A DNA stretch of 64,000 bases from Streptomyces sp. NBC_01429 (GCF_036231945.1 NZ_CP109599.1:248001-312000), one strand, 5' to 3'. Shown: positions 33,236 through 41,932, counted from the first letter of the stretch. A program made the numbers and translations. The notes: a model not told the origin generated them from the letters alone.

Positions 33236-33320
33236 TCACCGACTCCTCTCGACATCCCCGTTGAGCCCCTTTTCGAGGGGCCGAGATGTTGGACACCCGG
33301 GACGGCACATCGTCACGCGG

Positions 33321-33347
33321 GAACCGTCACGGGAGAACTTCTCAGAA
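33321..33347 (+). promoter_or_regulatory. Possible ECF -35 element upstream of the Asp23 gene
   Basis: GGAACC near 33321 matches the common ECF -35 core and lies about 125 bp upstream of the Asp23 gene. The -10 is not clear. A stem (CCCCT / AGGGG near 33267-33281) also lies in this 212-base region. Confidence 0.25.
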
Positions 33348-33447
33348 ATCTCGCCGCACGCGCGTGACGATCTGCCGGGTCGCGGGTCCAACGTGGTGAG
33401 AGTCCCCGAGAGCCGGGGGACCGGACGAGAAGTCAGGAGGCTGTCCC

Positions 33448-33954
33448 ATGACAGCGACCCAGGAAGCTCCCGCGATCAAGAAGACCGTGACCGGGCAGGG
33501 TGGCGGCGCCGCGGGTTCCACCACCGTGGGCGCCGGGGCCGTGGGCGCGAACGAGCCGGCCGCGACGCGCGGCAGGACCTCCATCGCGGATGTCGTGGTC
33601 GTCAAGATCTCCGGGATGGCCGCACGCGAGATCCCCGGCGTGTACGACATGGGCGGCGGGCTGTCCCGTACTCTCGGCGCCGTGCGCGACCGGGTGCCCG
33701 GCGGCCGTCCCAATGTGGGCCGGGGCGTCAAGGTCGAGGTCGGCGAGCGGCAGACCGCCATCGACCTCGATCTGGTGGTGGAGTACGGCGTGGCGATCAC
33801 CGATGTGGCCCGTGATGTACGGGAGAACGTCATCGCCGCCGTGGAGCGGATCACCGGTCTCGAAGTCGTCGAGGTGAATGTCACGGTCAACGACGTCCAC
33901 CTTCCCGAGGACGACGACGCGTCGGGCGCCACCTCCGAGGGACGCGTCGAATAA
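33448..33954 (+). CDS. Asp23/Gls24 family envelope stress response protein
   Basis: 168 residues. A low-complexity Gly/Ala N-terminus (1-40) precedes a full Asp23 domain: IADVVVVKISGMAAREIPGV, GVKVEVGERQTAIDLDLVVE and VVEVNVTVNDVHLP. In staphylococci the homologue localises at the membrane and damps cell-wall stress. The ATG follows CAGGAGG. It faces the ECF sigma operon, whose anti-sigma carries a related domain. It ends before a 28-bp perfect palindrome. Confidence 0.88.
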   Translation: MTATQEAPAIKKTVTGQGGGAAGSTTVGAGAVGANEPAATRGRTSIADVVVVKISGMAAREIPGVYDMGGGLSRTLGAVRDRVPGGRPNVGRGVKVEVGERQTAIDLDLVVEYGVAITDVARDVRENVIAAVERITGLEVVEVNVTVNDVHLPEDDDASGATSEGRVE

Positions 33955-34026
33955 TCTCCGCGCCGGCTCTCGGCGGGACGGATGTCCGGGGCCGGGCTGA
34001 GACGGCCGATCCCGGGCAGACGGTCA

Positions 34027-34054
34027 CCACGGCCCGTGCCGGCACGGGCCGTGG
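34027..34054. terminator. 28-bp perfect palindrome, likely terminator
   Basis: The two 14-base arms (CCACGGCCCGTGCC and its complement) meet with no spacer about 75 bp after the Asp23 gene. The folded RNA would be a long GC hairpin. A protein-binding role is also possible. Confidence 0.6.
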
Positions 34055-34161
34055 CCGGCCCCGGTCACGGCGGTGCCGGTCGGGGCCGCCCCGGTGATCG
34101 GGCAGGCTGTGACCTGGCCCGTCCATGGGAGACGGCATGTTCGAGGACGCAGGAGGCACCG

Positions 34162-35166
34162 TTGTCCGCCGAGGAACCCGGACGCAGAGGTTTGGCACGG
34201 ATCGGCAGGGCCGCCGCATCGCGGCGCGGCCGGCTGGCCGGGGCGCTGCGCCGTACACCGCTCGCCCTGTGGCACGACGACGCCACCGACCGGGCCGCCG
34301 CGCTCACGTACTACGCGGTGCTGGCGATCTTCCCGGCGCTGCTGGTCACCGTCTGCTCCATCGGCCTGGCCGGCCCCGACGCCAGCGCGCAGCTCGCCGA
34401 CCAGGTGGCGGCCATCGTTCCGGCGCAGTCGCAGTCGCTGGTCCGCAGCTCGCTGGAGGAGATGACGCAGCAGCGCTCGGCGGCCTGGCTGCTGGCGTCG
34501 TTCGGCACCGTGGGCGCGATGTGGTCCGCCTCCAGCTATCTGGGGGTGTTCCGCCGGGGGCTGCACGCCATGCACGGCGCCGTCGACCACCGGCCGCCGT
34601 GGCGCACGGCGCCGCGGATCGCCCTGACCGCGCTCGGCATGCTGACGCTGCTGGTGACCAGCGCCCTCACGCTGATCCTGACCGGTGAGGCCGCTGACAC
34701 CCTGGGGCGGATGCTGGGGATGGGGACCACCGTGTCCCTGGTGTGGCGGATGATGAAGTGGCCGCTGCTGCTGGCGCTGGCGGCGGTTCTGGTGCTGATG
34801 GTGTTCCGTACCGGGCCGGTGGGGACGCGGCGGCTGCGGCGGTCGCTGCCGGGCGGGATTCTCGCGGTGGCGCTCTGGCTGCTGACGTCGGCGGGGTTCG
34901 CCGTCTACACGTCGCACGCGGGGACGTACAACCGGCTCTACGGCTCGCTGGCGGGTGTCATCGTGTTCCTCGTCTGGCTCTGGGTCACCAATCTCTCCCT
35001 GCTGGCCGGTGCGCAGTTCAACGCAGAGCTGGCCAGAGGCGCGGCGCCGGAGCCCGATCAGGACAAGGAGGAGGCTCCCGTGTCCGCTCCCCCCGCCGCC
35101 CCCGCGCCGACGCCCGCCTCCATGCCGGCGCCCGCGGCGGAGCCGCAGCCTCAGCGGGCGGTCTGA
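34162..35166 (+). CDS. YihY/BrkB family inner-membrane protein
   Basis: 334 residues. The start is a TTG at 34162 preceded by AGGAGG; no ATG or GTG in frame is as well placed. Six hydrophobic segments fit the YihY (formerly ribonuclease BN) fold: DRAAALTYYAVLAIFPALLV, WSASSYLGVFRRG, and the family signature YNRLYGSLAGVIVFLVWLWV before the last helix. The C-terminal tail is Pro/Ala-rich and disordered. The function of the family is unsettled; it is not an RNase. A strong terminator follows. Confidence 0.85.
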   Translation: MSAEEPGRRGLARIGRAAASRRGRLAGALRRTPLALWHDDATDRAAALTYYAVLAIFPALLVTVCSIGLAGPDASAQLADQVAAIVPAQSQSLVRSSLEEMTQQRSAAWLLASFGTVGAMWSASSYLGVFRRGLHAMHGAVDHRPPWRTAPRIALTALGMLTLLVTSALTLILTGEAADTLGRMLGMGTTVSLVWRMMKWPLLLALAAVLVLMVFRTGPVGTRRLRRSLPGGILAVALWLLTSAGFAVYTSHAGTYNRLYGSLAGVIVFLVWLWVTNLSLLAGAQFNAELARGAAPEPDQDKEEAPVSAPPAAPAPTPASMPAPAAEPQPQRAV

Positions 35167-35175
35167 CCCGCGCGC

Positions 35176-35217
35176 GAGGGCCGGTCCGACGGCGGTGTGC
35201 CCGTCGGACCGGCCCTC
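35176..35217. terminator. Strong bidirectional hairpin terminator
   Basis: A 17-bp perfect stem (GAGGGCCGGTCCGACGG at 35176-35192 with its complement at 35201-35217) and an 8-base loop lie between the convergent YihY and chitinase genes. Confidence 0.85.
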
Positions 35218-35247
35218 TGCCACGGAGCGGTTCAGCAGCTCAGCGGT

Positions 35248-36321
35248 TCAGCAGCTCAGGTTGGATCCGGGCGTGGTCCCCAGGATCGATACGAAGTTCT
35301 GGTAGAGGTTGATCCGGCTCTGCACCTGTCCGGGGTTGCCTCCGTTGCACTCGATGCTGCCGTTGATGGAGCGGATGGTCTCGCCGAAGCCGCGACCGTT
35401 GACCATGGCGTTGTGCGGGGTCATCGTGCCGGGCCCGGTCTGCGTGTTCCAGTACCAGAGGGCGGTCTTCCAGGCCACGGCCGCGTCGTTCTGGACGAGG
35501 TTGGGGTTGTTCAGCAGGTCGATGCCGAGTGCGTCACCGGCCGCCTTGTAGTTGAAGTTCCAGCTCAGCTGGATCGGGCCGCGGCCGTAGTAGGCGGCCT
35601 GGCCGGCCGGGCAGCCGTAGGGCTGGCCCGTGTCGCAGTAGTGCGGGTAGTTGGCGGTGTTCTGCTCGACGATGTGGACCAGTCCGCCGGTCTCGTGGCT
35701 GACATTGGCCAGGAACGCGGCGGCCTCCTGGCGCTTGACCGTGTCGCTGCCGGTGTTGGCGAAGCCCGGGTAGGCGCTCAGCGCGGCGGTCAGTCCGCTG
35801 TAGGAGTAGAAGGAGTTCCGGCCCGGGAACATCTGGTTGAACTGGCCCTCGCTGACGACGAATCCGCCCGGGGCCGGGGGCTCGGTCTGCCCGTCGCAGC
35901 TGTAGGGGCTCCAGTACCAGGTGCTGATGACCGGGTCGTAGCCGGGGTTGTCGTGTTCGGCGCGGTAGAACTTTCCGTTGGTGTACTTGACGATGTCGCC
36001 GGTGACGTACGAACGGCCCGCGACCCAGGCCGGATGGTCACAGCTGCCGCCGGAGCCGCCGCCGGGGCTGGACCCGTCACAGCCGCCCTGGTCGGCCCAG
36101 ACGTCGGAGGTGCCGGGGGCCTCTCCCTGCGTCCACCACTTCGCCGTCCAGTTGCGGCCGTTGTACGAGGCGACGTTGCCGCCGGTGTAGACGGCCGAGG
36201 CGTTCCAGCCGGCCGCGCAGGACGCGGCGGAGGCGGACGAGGCGGGCAGGAACATCAGGAGAGCGAGGGCCGAGGCCATCGCGGTGAACAGGGCCAGTAC
36301 ACGCTGTCTCAAACGACTCAC
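35248..36321 (-). CDS. Secreted GH19 chitinase with two chitin-binding domains
   Basis: 357 residues. A Sec signal peptide (1-32, ending SSASA) precedes two CBM5/12-type modules with aromatic residues (CAAGWNASAVYTGGNVASYN; HPAWVAGRSYVTGDIVKYTN), each closed by Cys. A Gly/Ser linker joins them, and the GH19 domain occupies about 150-357. Catalytic Glu is in NVSHETGGL; YYGRGPIQLSWNFNY is the family signature. It hydrolyses chitin endo-wise by inversion. Upstream sits a DasR-type operator, so N-acetylglucosamine-dependent derepression is expected. Confidence 0.95.
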   Translation of the reverse strand: MSRLRQRVLALFTAMASALALLMFLPASSASAASCAAGWNASAVYTGGNVASYNGRNWTAKWWTQGEAPGTSDVWADQGGCDGSSPGGGSGGSCDHPAWVAGRSYVTGDIVKYTNGKFYRAEHDNPGYDPVISTWYWSPYSCDGQTEPPAPGGFVVSEGQFNQMFPGRNSFYSYSGLTAALSAYPGFANTGSDTVKRQEAAAFLANVSHETGGLVHIVEQNTANYPHYCDTGQPYGCPAGQAAYYGRGPIQLSWNFNYKAAGDALGIDLLNNPNLVQNDAAVAWKTALWYWNTQTGPGTMTPHNAMVNGRGFGETIRSINGSIECNGGNPGQVQSRINLYQNFVSILGTTPGSNLSC

Positions 36322-36395
36322 TCCTTCGCGCGAGCAGCCGGAGTCCGGCGCTCACCATGGGGGGTGAGGGAACCAAAGCGGAAAGCGCGTGCACC

Positions 36396-36413
36396 TGTCA
36401 AGGTCTAGACCAA
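36396..36413 (-). promoter_or_regulatory. DasR-responsive element overlapping the chitinase -35
   Basis: AAGGTCTAGACCAA (36400-36413) contains the perfect palindrome GGTCTAGACC, matching the dre consensus around TGGTCTAGACCA known at Streptomyces chitinase genes. On the minus strand TTGACA overlaps its edge (36401-36396), so DasR binding would block polymerase. Confidence 0.8.
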
Positions 36414-36446
36414 AGCCCGCCACGGAGGACCGTCGCTTCCCGGCCG

Positions 36447-37472
36447 TCAGTGGCGCGCCCCCGCCAGCGTCGAGGCGCGTACCACCAGTTCGGGCTGGAG
36501 CACGATGCGCCGGTGTTCGTGCGCGGCGGCGTCCTGCGCCGTCTCCTCGATCAGCAGATCGGCCGCGGCGCCACCGAGCTGGAAGGCAGGCTGGCGCACC
36601 GAGGTCAGCGGTACGGCGGCGGCCGAGGCGAACTCGATGTCGTCGTAACCGACGAGGGCGATGTCCTCGGGGACCCGTACCCCCGCGTGGTACAGCGTCT
36701 GGAGGACGCCGAGGGCCAGCAGATCGTTGGCGCAGAACACCGCGTCCGGCCGGGTCGCCATGCCGAGCAGTCGCGCCCCGGCGTCCCGTCCGGCGACGAC
36801 ATCCAGCCGCGCGGCCTCGACGTGCCGGAGCGCGCCGGGTGGCCGCCCCTCCTCGGCGAAGGCGAGCAGCGCGCCGTCGCGGCGGTTCTGGCACTGCGCC
36901 AGGTGCATCGGCCCGCTGACGTACGCGATGTCACGACAGCCCCGGCGCAGCAGATGGCGTACGGCCAGCGCGCCGCCGTTCACATCGTCCACGGAGACCG
37001 AGCAGCCGTCGCCGCTGGGCACGATCCGGTCGACGAAGACGAACGGAATGCCGTGCCGGCGGAACGCGTCGAGGTTGCGGCCGCTCATGTCGGCCGGGGT
37101 GACGAGCACGCCCCGTACCTGCTGCTCGGAGAACATCGTGAGATAGGTGGCCTCCTCCGCCGGGCTCTCCGCGCTGTTGCAGAGCATCACCCCGAGCCCG
37201 GCGGCGCGCGCGGAGCGTTCCGCGCCGGAGGCCACCTCCACGAAGAACGGGTTGGCCATGTCGAGCACGAGCATGGCCAGAATGCGGCTGCGGCCCGCGC
37301 GCAGTTGGCGCGCGGACTCGCTGCGCACATAGCCGAGCCGTTCGATGGCGGCCAGGACGCGCCGGCGGGTCTCTTCGGTGACGGAGTCGGGCCGGTTGAT
37401 CACGTTCGAGACGGTGCCCACCGAGACTCCGGCCGCTCCCGCCACATCCTTGATTCCCACCGGCCGCCGCAT
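36447..37472 (-). CDS. LacI family regulator, rhamnose locus (copy 1)
   Basis: 341 residues. The helix-turn-helix at about 5-30 (IKDVAGAAGVSVGTVSNVIN) carries the hinge-proximal pattern of LacI; a periplasmic-binding-like sugar domain fills 60-341 (ANDLLALGVLQ and GYDDIEFASAA). The ATG overlaps the stop of the isomerase-like gene by one base, so it is the last gene of the minus-strand rhamnose operon. It is very similar throughout to the LacI protein at 50767, with an identical recognition segment, so both probably bind the same TGAAA/TTTCA-type operators. Confidence 0.9.
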   Translation of the reverse strand: MRRPVGIKDVAGAAGVSVGTVSNVINRPDSVTEETRRRVLAAIERLGYVRSESARQLRAGRSRILAMLVLDMANPFFVEVASGAERSARAAGLGVMLCNSAESPAEEATYLTMFSEQQVRGVLVTPADMSGRNLDAFRRHGIPFVFVDRIVPSGDGCSVSVDDVNGGALAVRHLLRRGCRDIAYVSGPMHLAQCQNRRDGALLAFAEEGRPPGALRHVEAARLDVVAGRDAGARLLGMATRPDAVFCANDLLALGVLQTLYHAGVRVPEDIALVGYDDIEFASAAAVPLTSVRQPAFQLGGAAADLLIEETAQDAAAHEHRRIVLQPELVVRASTLAGARH

Positions 37473-38917
37473 CAGGCCGTGACTTCCACCAGGTCGAGTC
37501 CGGTCAGCCCGGCCAGCGCGCGCAGTTCCGGCAGGAGCGCGCCGGTGGCCAGCGCCCAGTGGTGGCCGACCCCGCTGGCGCTCCACGCGTCGGTCCACTC
37601 CCCCGGGTCGCAGCCGAAGCCGACGCGGGAGGTGGTGTTGCCGATCTCCAGATGCGGTCCCTCGGCCACCTCGCCCTGCGCCGCGATCAGCCGGTAGCGG
37701 CCATCGCGGGTCTGGCCGAGTCCGACCAGGGTGACAGGGCCGTGCCGTACGTCGAACTCGACGGAGACGCCCCAGCCGCGCTTGCCGTGGTACACGCCGA
37801 GCCCGCGCAGCAGCGGCTTGCGCGCGCTGATGGCGAGATGGCCGGGGCCGTCGTGGCCCATCTCGACGACTCCGGCGGTGAAGTCCAGTGCCTGGAGTTC
37901 GGTGAAGGAGCCGCCGGCGCCGAGCCGGTCGGCGATCAGCATGGCCAGCGAGGTCCGCAGCTCGTACTCGCCGCAGGTCGGGACACCGCGCGAGGTGAGC
38001 AGGGAGGAGCCGAGGATCATCCCGGCGCCGAGCCGCTCGTGGACCTCGCCCTTCAGCCCGCGGTGGTAGTAGGCGAGCGAGTCCAGATCGAAGTCGGCGA
38101 CGAGCCGGTCGAGCCCGACGGCCACCCGCGCGGCCCAGCGCAGGTCTTCCTCGACCACGGAGTCGGCGAGTTCGAAGACCTGGCGGGTCTCGTCGAGCTT
38201 CGCGGCGACGTCGTCGTCCTTGGCCTCCTCCACCCGCACCCGCAGATCGTCGAACTCGACGACCTCCACATGCCCGCCGAGCTGCCCGGGGACCATGGTG
38301 AGGTCGGTGGAGACGTCGTACATGCCGGGGTAGAGATGGCCCATCAGTCCGTGCCGGCCGTGGCGCAGCACCGAGCGGACCCCGGCGGCGCGGATCCAGC
38401 GGCCGATGCGCTGCCAGGCGCGCTCGTCCTCCAGATGGCCGGAGACCGAGCGGAAGGGCACGCCGACGCGTTCGAAGGCGTTGGCCATCTCGGGCAGCGG
38501 GCAGGCGCCGCAGTAGGCCAGCCACTGACCGGTGTCGAAGGACGCGTGGTCCATGGTGGGGGTGGGCTGGAGGTTGATCAGCAGGACGGGCGCGCCGCTG
38601 CGCTGGGCGATGGGGACGAGCATCGTGGCCGTCATATAGGTGGTGAGGAAGCCGACGATCAGATCGCAGCCGGCGGCGCGCAGTTTCTCGGCCGCCGCCG
38701 CGCCCTCCTCGGCGTCCGAGATGAAGCCGACGTCGATCACCTCGGCGTCGAACGCGCGCATGCGTTCGGTGACGCGGGCGGCCGAGCCGCGCAGCTGCGG
38801 GAGCAGGTCGGGGAACTGGGGCCAGTACGCCCCGAGACCGCCCGCGACCAGGCCGATCCTGGGCTTTCTGGCGACGGCGGGGGTACGGGTGGCGGCGGGG
38901 GCCTCTGGTGCGTTCAT
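37472..38917 (-). CDS. L-fucose/L-arabinose isomerase family protein
   Basis: 481 residues. Family features include GYLPLMA-like N-domain equivalents, the acidic motif TCGEYELRTS, the metal-site segment VVEMGHDGPGHLAI and a C-terminal GVGHHW. The Glu and His residues that bind Mn2+ are present. It would interconvert an aldose and a ketose in the cytosol. The locus already encodes a dedicated rhamnose isomerase (45837), so this enzyme may serve a second deoxy or pentose sugar released with rhamnose. It lies between the secreted propeller protein and a LacI gene in one operon. Substrate inferred only. Confidence 0.78.
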   Translation of the reverse strand: MNAPEAPAATRTPAVARKPRIGLVAGGLGAYWPQFPDLLPQLRGSAARVTERMRAFDAEVIDVGFISDAEEGAAAAEKLRAAGCDLIVGFLTTYMTATMLVPIAQRSGAPVLLINLQPTPTMDHASFDTGQWLAYCGACPLPEMANAFERVGVPFRSVSGHLEDERAWQRIGRWIRAAGVRSVLRHGRHGLMGHLYPGMYDVSTDLTMVPGQLGGHVEVVEFDDLRVRVEEAKDDDVAAKLDETRQVFELADSVVEEDLRWAARVAVGLDRLVADFDLDSLAYYHRGLKGEVHERLGAGMILGSSLLTSRGVPTCGEYELRTSLAMLIADRLGAGGSFTELQALDFTAGVVEMGHDGPGHLAISARKPLLRGLGVYHGKRGWGVSVEFDVRHGPVTLVGLGQTRDGRYRLIAAQGEVAEGPHLEIGNTTSRVGFGCDPGEWTDAWSASGVGHHWALATGALLPELRALAGLTGLDLVEVTA

Positions 38918-38934
38918 GGCGGACCCTTCGTACG

Positions 38935-40362
38935 TCAGGACGGGAGCCGGAAGTCGACGACGCGCAGCGCCGAGGGCGTGGTGCAGCTCGACTTCTGCTG
39001 GTACATGTACGACAGAACACCGTCCTGCGCGAGACGGGTGTCGTCCACCACGACCTCGCCGAAGGCGTTCAGTCCGCTGGCGTCGAACAGCGTCTTCCAG
39101 TCGGTGTAGCCGGAGGACTTGGACGCCGCGACGATGCGGCCGTACGGCATGACGGCGTAGGCGTTGTCGTACTTGTCGAGGACGAGATGGGTGCGCTGGC
39201 TGGAGTTGAGCGGTACGGGTATCTCCGTCTTCTTCCAGTCTCCGGAAGCGTTCCTGACGAGATGGAAGGCGCGGCCGTTCGCCGTCCGGTCGGCGGCGTA
39301 GTTCGTGGTGCACTGGCCGAACCGGCCGGGGACGTAGCTGATGACGGCCTGCGGCAGACCGGCGGAGTCGGTGGCCTGGCTCTCCTGGTTCATCAGCGAG
39401 TGGTCGGGGTTGAGCGGGTCGACGACGGTGCCGGGGTCGTCGACCGTCACCTTGTCGGAGCCGCCGGTGGTGCCGACGACCGTGCCCGCCTGGTTGCGCC
39501 AGGTGCGGCCGCGGTCGCTGCTGTAGACGTAGCCGGTGTCGTGGTTGGTGAGGCCGCCGCCGCCGCACATGACGGCGTTGGACTGCTCGCGCCAGGTGTA
39601 GAAGGCGCTCAGCCGGCCGTCGGCGCCGTAGTCGATGCCGTGCAGGTACATGTTGCGGGCGGTGCTGGAGCCGTGCTCGCTGGTGTACGTGCCGGTGGAG
39701 CCGGACCATTCGCCGAGGGCGGTCCACTTCGTGCCGTCGTACTCGGCGAGGGCGTTGCGGCCGTTGCCCGAGACGCCCACCCGGTAGCTGAGCTGAAGCC
39801 GGCCCTCCGGGGTGGCGACGAACTGCGGATAGGTGAACTCGGAGGTGAGCGCGAGCCCGTCCAGGGTGGTCTGTACGGGGCCGAACGCGTCGCCCGTCCA
39901 GGCGCGTCCCGCGGGGTTGTCGAGCAGCCCGGCGGCCGACTTCACATAGAAGAAGCCGTCGCTGTGCGAGTCCAGGTTGATGTGGAGCCGGCCGTCGACG
40001 CGCGAGAGCCCCATGGAGATGACGTTGTGGGAGTCGTCCGTGCTGAGCTGGTGCGGCAGCCGTACGGTCCCCCAGGAGTCGGCCCCGAGGGCGCGCCGGG
40101 CGATGACGGCGGTGCGGTCGGCCGTGTACCAGGCGGCGTACTGGTAGCCCTTGTAGGTGAGCAGACCGTTCTTCTGGAACGAGTTGTTGTTGACCAGGCC
40201 GTCGTACGAGACGAAGTAGATGGCCTGGCCGTCGAGCTGGGTGTCGGCCACCCGGGTGACGGCCGGGGCGGGGTCGGCGGCCAGCGCCGTACCCGTCGCG
40301 CCGGGCAGCGAGGCGGCGGTGAGGAGCACGGTGGCCGCGGTCGCGGCGGTCCTGAGTCTCAT
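38935..40362 (-). CDS. Secreted BNR-repeat beta-propeller protein, likely rhamnose-releasing enzyme
   Basis: 475 residues. A signal peptide ends near ALA-AD (about 28). The rest is a BNR-type propeller (PF15892-like): YFVSYDGLVNNNSFQ and the recurring Asp-box-like strand pattern (VYSSDRGRTWRNQAG). This fold includes ulvan lyases (PL24/25), the GH145 alpha-L-rhamnosidases and PL42 rhamnose-glucuronate lyases. Position inside the rhamnose operon, just upstream of the isomerase-like gene and below rhaM, suggests it frees rhamnose from acidic plant or algal glycans. The exact reaction is not provable from sequence alone. Confidence 0.75.
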   Translation of the reverse strand: MRLRTAATAATVLLTAASLPGATGTALAADPAPAVTRVADTQLDGQAIYFVSYDGLVNNNSFQKNGLLTYKGYQYAAWYTADRTAVIARRALGADSWGTVRLPHQLSTDDSHNVISMGLSRVDGRLHINLDSHSDGFFYVKSAAGLLDNPAGRAWTGDAFGPVQTTLDGLALTSEFTYPQFVATPEGRLQLSYRVGVSGNGRNALAEYDGTKWTALGEWSGSTGTYTSEHGSSTARNMYLHGIDYGADGRLSAFYTWREQSNAVMCGGGGLTNHDTGYVYSSDRGRTWRNQAGTVVGTTGGSDKVTVDDPGTVVDPLNPDHSLMNQESQATDSAGLPQAVISYVPGRFGQCTTNYAADRTANGRAFHLVRNASGDWKKTEIPVPLNSSQRTHLVLDKYDNAYAVMPYGRIVAASKSSGYTDWKTLFDASGLNAFGEVVVDDTRLAQDGVLSYMYQQKSSCTTPSALRVVDFRLPS

Positions 40363-40399
40363 GTCCGTATCTCTCCGTTGAGTGCTGGACACACGGGCG

Positions 40400-40453
40400 G
40401 GTCTGTTCGGGCGGGTCCGTTGTGGAGGTCTGTTCGGGCAGGTCTGTTCGGGC
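40400..40453. repeat. Three direct repeats between rhaM and the propeller gene
   Basis: GGTCTGTTCGGGC occurs at 40400, 40427 and 40441, with a degenerate fourth unit between the first two. It fills most of the 96-base gap. Confidence 0.8.
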
Positions 40454-40458
40454 AGGTC

Positions 40459-40779
40459 TCAGGCGAGGTGGAAGACCTCGGTGAGCGGTTTCATCGCCTC
40501 GTCCGGCCGGTCGCCGTCGAGGGCTTCGAAGAAGGGCGCCATGTCCTTCTGCCACCGGGCGTTCACCTCGGTGGCGGCCATGGCCTCCTGGGCCGCCGTG
40601 AAGTCCTCGGTCTCCAGATAGCCGACGAGCAGGCCGTCGTCGCGCAGGAAGAGCGAGTAGTTGTGCCAGCCGCACTCCGACAGGGCCCGGAGCATGTCCG
40701 GCCAGACGGCGGCGTGCCGCTCGCGGTATTCGGTGATGCGGTCCTGACGGACCTTCAGCAGGAAACAGACGCGTCGCAC
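40459..40779 (-). CDS. rhaM: L-rhamnose mutarotase
   Basis: 106 residues, the family length. RRVCFLLKVRQDRITEYRER at the start and HNYSLFLRDDGLLVGYLE in the middle match RhaM, which includes the conserved His and Tyr of the active site. It speeds interconversion of alpha and beta L-rhamnopyranose so that imported sugar suits the isomerase. GTG start, 15 bases after the rhaS stop. Seventh from the 3' side in the minus-strand rhamnose operon. Confidence 0.93.
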   Translation of the reverse strand: MRRVCFLLKVRQDRITEYRERHAAVWPDMLRALSECGWHNYSLFLRDDGLLVGYLETEDFTAAQEAMAATEVNARWQKDMAPFFEALDGDRPDEAMKPLTEVFHLA

Positions 40780-40794
40780 GAGTTCTCGCCCCGC

Positions 40795-41883
40795 TCAGAA
40801 GTCGAACTTGTCGATGTTCTTCTTGTCGAAGACGGTCGGCTCGCCGAGGATGATCTCGCCGTCCTTGCCGATGGTGTACTCACCGAGCTTGCCCGCCTTG
40901 AACTTCTCGCCCTCGGCTCCGGTGATCTGTCCGGAGGCCAGGGCGGCGGCTGCGTACGAGCCGAGGTAGCCCAGCTCCTCCGGGTTCCACAGGGAGAACT
41001 GCTCCACGGTGTCGTTCTTGACGTACTTGCGCATCTGGTTGGGGGTGCCCAGACCGTTGAGGACGACCTTGCCCTTGTACGAGGAGTCGCCCAGGTAGCG
41101 GGCGGCGGCGGCGATGCCGACGGTGGTCGGCGAGATGATGCCCTTGAGGTCGGGGTACGCCTGCATGAGGCCCTGGGTCTGCTGGAAGGACTTCTGGTCC
41201 GCGTCGTCGCCGTACGCGACCTTGACCAGCTCCATGTCCTTGTACTTGGGCAGCTTCAGCTCGTCCTTCATGAACTCGATCCAGGTGTTCTGGTTCGTGG
41301 CGTTCTGGGTGGCCGAGAGGATGGCGATCTTGCCCTTGTAGCCGATCTGCTCGCCGAGGTGCTGGACCAGGCTGCGGCCGATCTGCTCGGAGCTGGCCTG
41401 GTTGATGAAGAGCTGGCGGCAGTCCTTGGCGGTGTCCGAGTCGTACGCGACGACCTTGATGTTCTTCTTCATGGCCTGCTTGAGCGGGCCGCACACCGCG
41501 TTCGGGTCATTGGCCGCGATCAGGATGGCGTCCTGGCGCTGCTGGATGAGCGTGTTGATGTACGAGACCTGCGAGGAGGCGCTGGCGTCGGAGGGGCCGA
41601 CCTCCTTGCCGGTGCCGCCGTACTCCGCGGCGGCCTTGATGCCGGCCTCGTCGACGATCTTCTCGTACGGGTTGTTGATCTGCTTGGGCAGGAAGGCGAG
41701 CTTGAGGCCCTTCTTCAGCGCCGCGTCCGGGTTCGCCTCGGCGGAGGCGGCGCCCGTGTCGCCGGTGTCCTTCTGGGCGCTGTCCTTGGTGGTGCCGGAA
41801 CACGCGGTCAGGGCGACGGCGAGCGCGCAGGCGGTGGCGGCGGTGGCGGCTGCACGGCGTCGGGCAGCGGTACGGATCAGCAT
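40795..41883 (-). CDS. rhaS: Rhamnose ABC transporter, substrate-binding lipoprotein
   Basis: 362 residues. A lipoprotein signal with lipobox LTACS (Cys near 28) is followed by a type-I periplasmic-binding fold: LAFLPKQINNPYEKIVDEAG, ILIAANDPNAVC and GLGTPNQMRKYVKNDTVEQF. It is membrane-anchored outside and delivers rhamnose to RhaPQT. The ATG at 41883 follows AGAAAGG; the longer open frame upstream overlaps the permease gene. The four transporter genes are in order T, P, Q, S as in other actinobacterial rhamnose systems. Confidence 0.92.
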   Translation of the reverse strand: MLIRTAARRRAAATAATACALAVALTACSGTTKDSAQKDTGDTGAASAEANPDAALKKGLKLAFLPKQINNPYEKIVDEAGIKAAAEYGGTGKEVGPSDASASSQVSYINTLIQQRQDAILIAANDPNAVCGPLKQAMKKNIKVVAYDSDTAKDCRQLFINQASSEQIGRSLVQHLGEQIGYKGKIAILSATQNATNQNTWIEFMKDELKLPKYKDMELVKVAYGDDADQKSFQQTQGLMQAYPDLKGIISPTTVGIAAAARYLGDSSYKGKVVLNGLGTPNQMRKYVKNDTVEQFSLWNPEELGYLGSYAAAALASGQITGAEGEKFKAGKLGEYTIGKDGEIILGEPTVFDKKNIDKFDF

Positions 41884-41932
41884 GGCGGTTGTGCCTTTCT
41901 GGAGGTTCGGGGGGCTCGGCGGGCTGGGGGCT

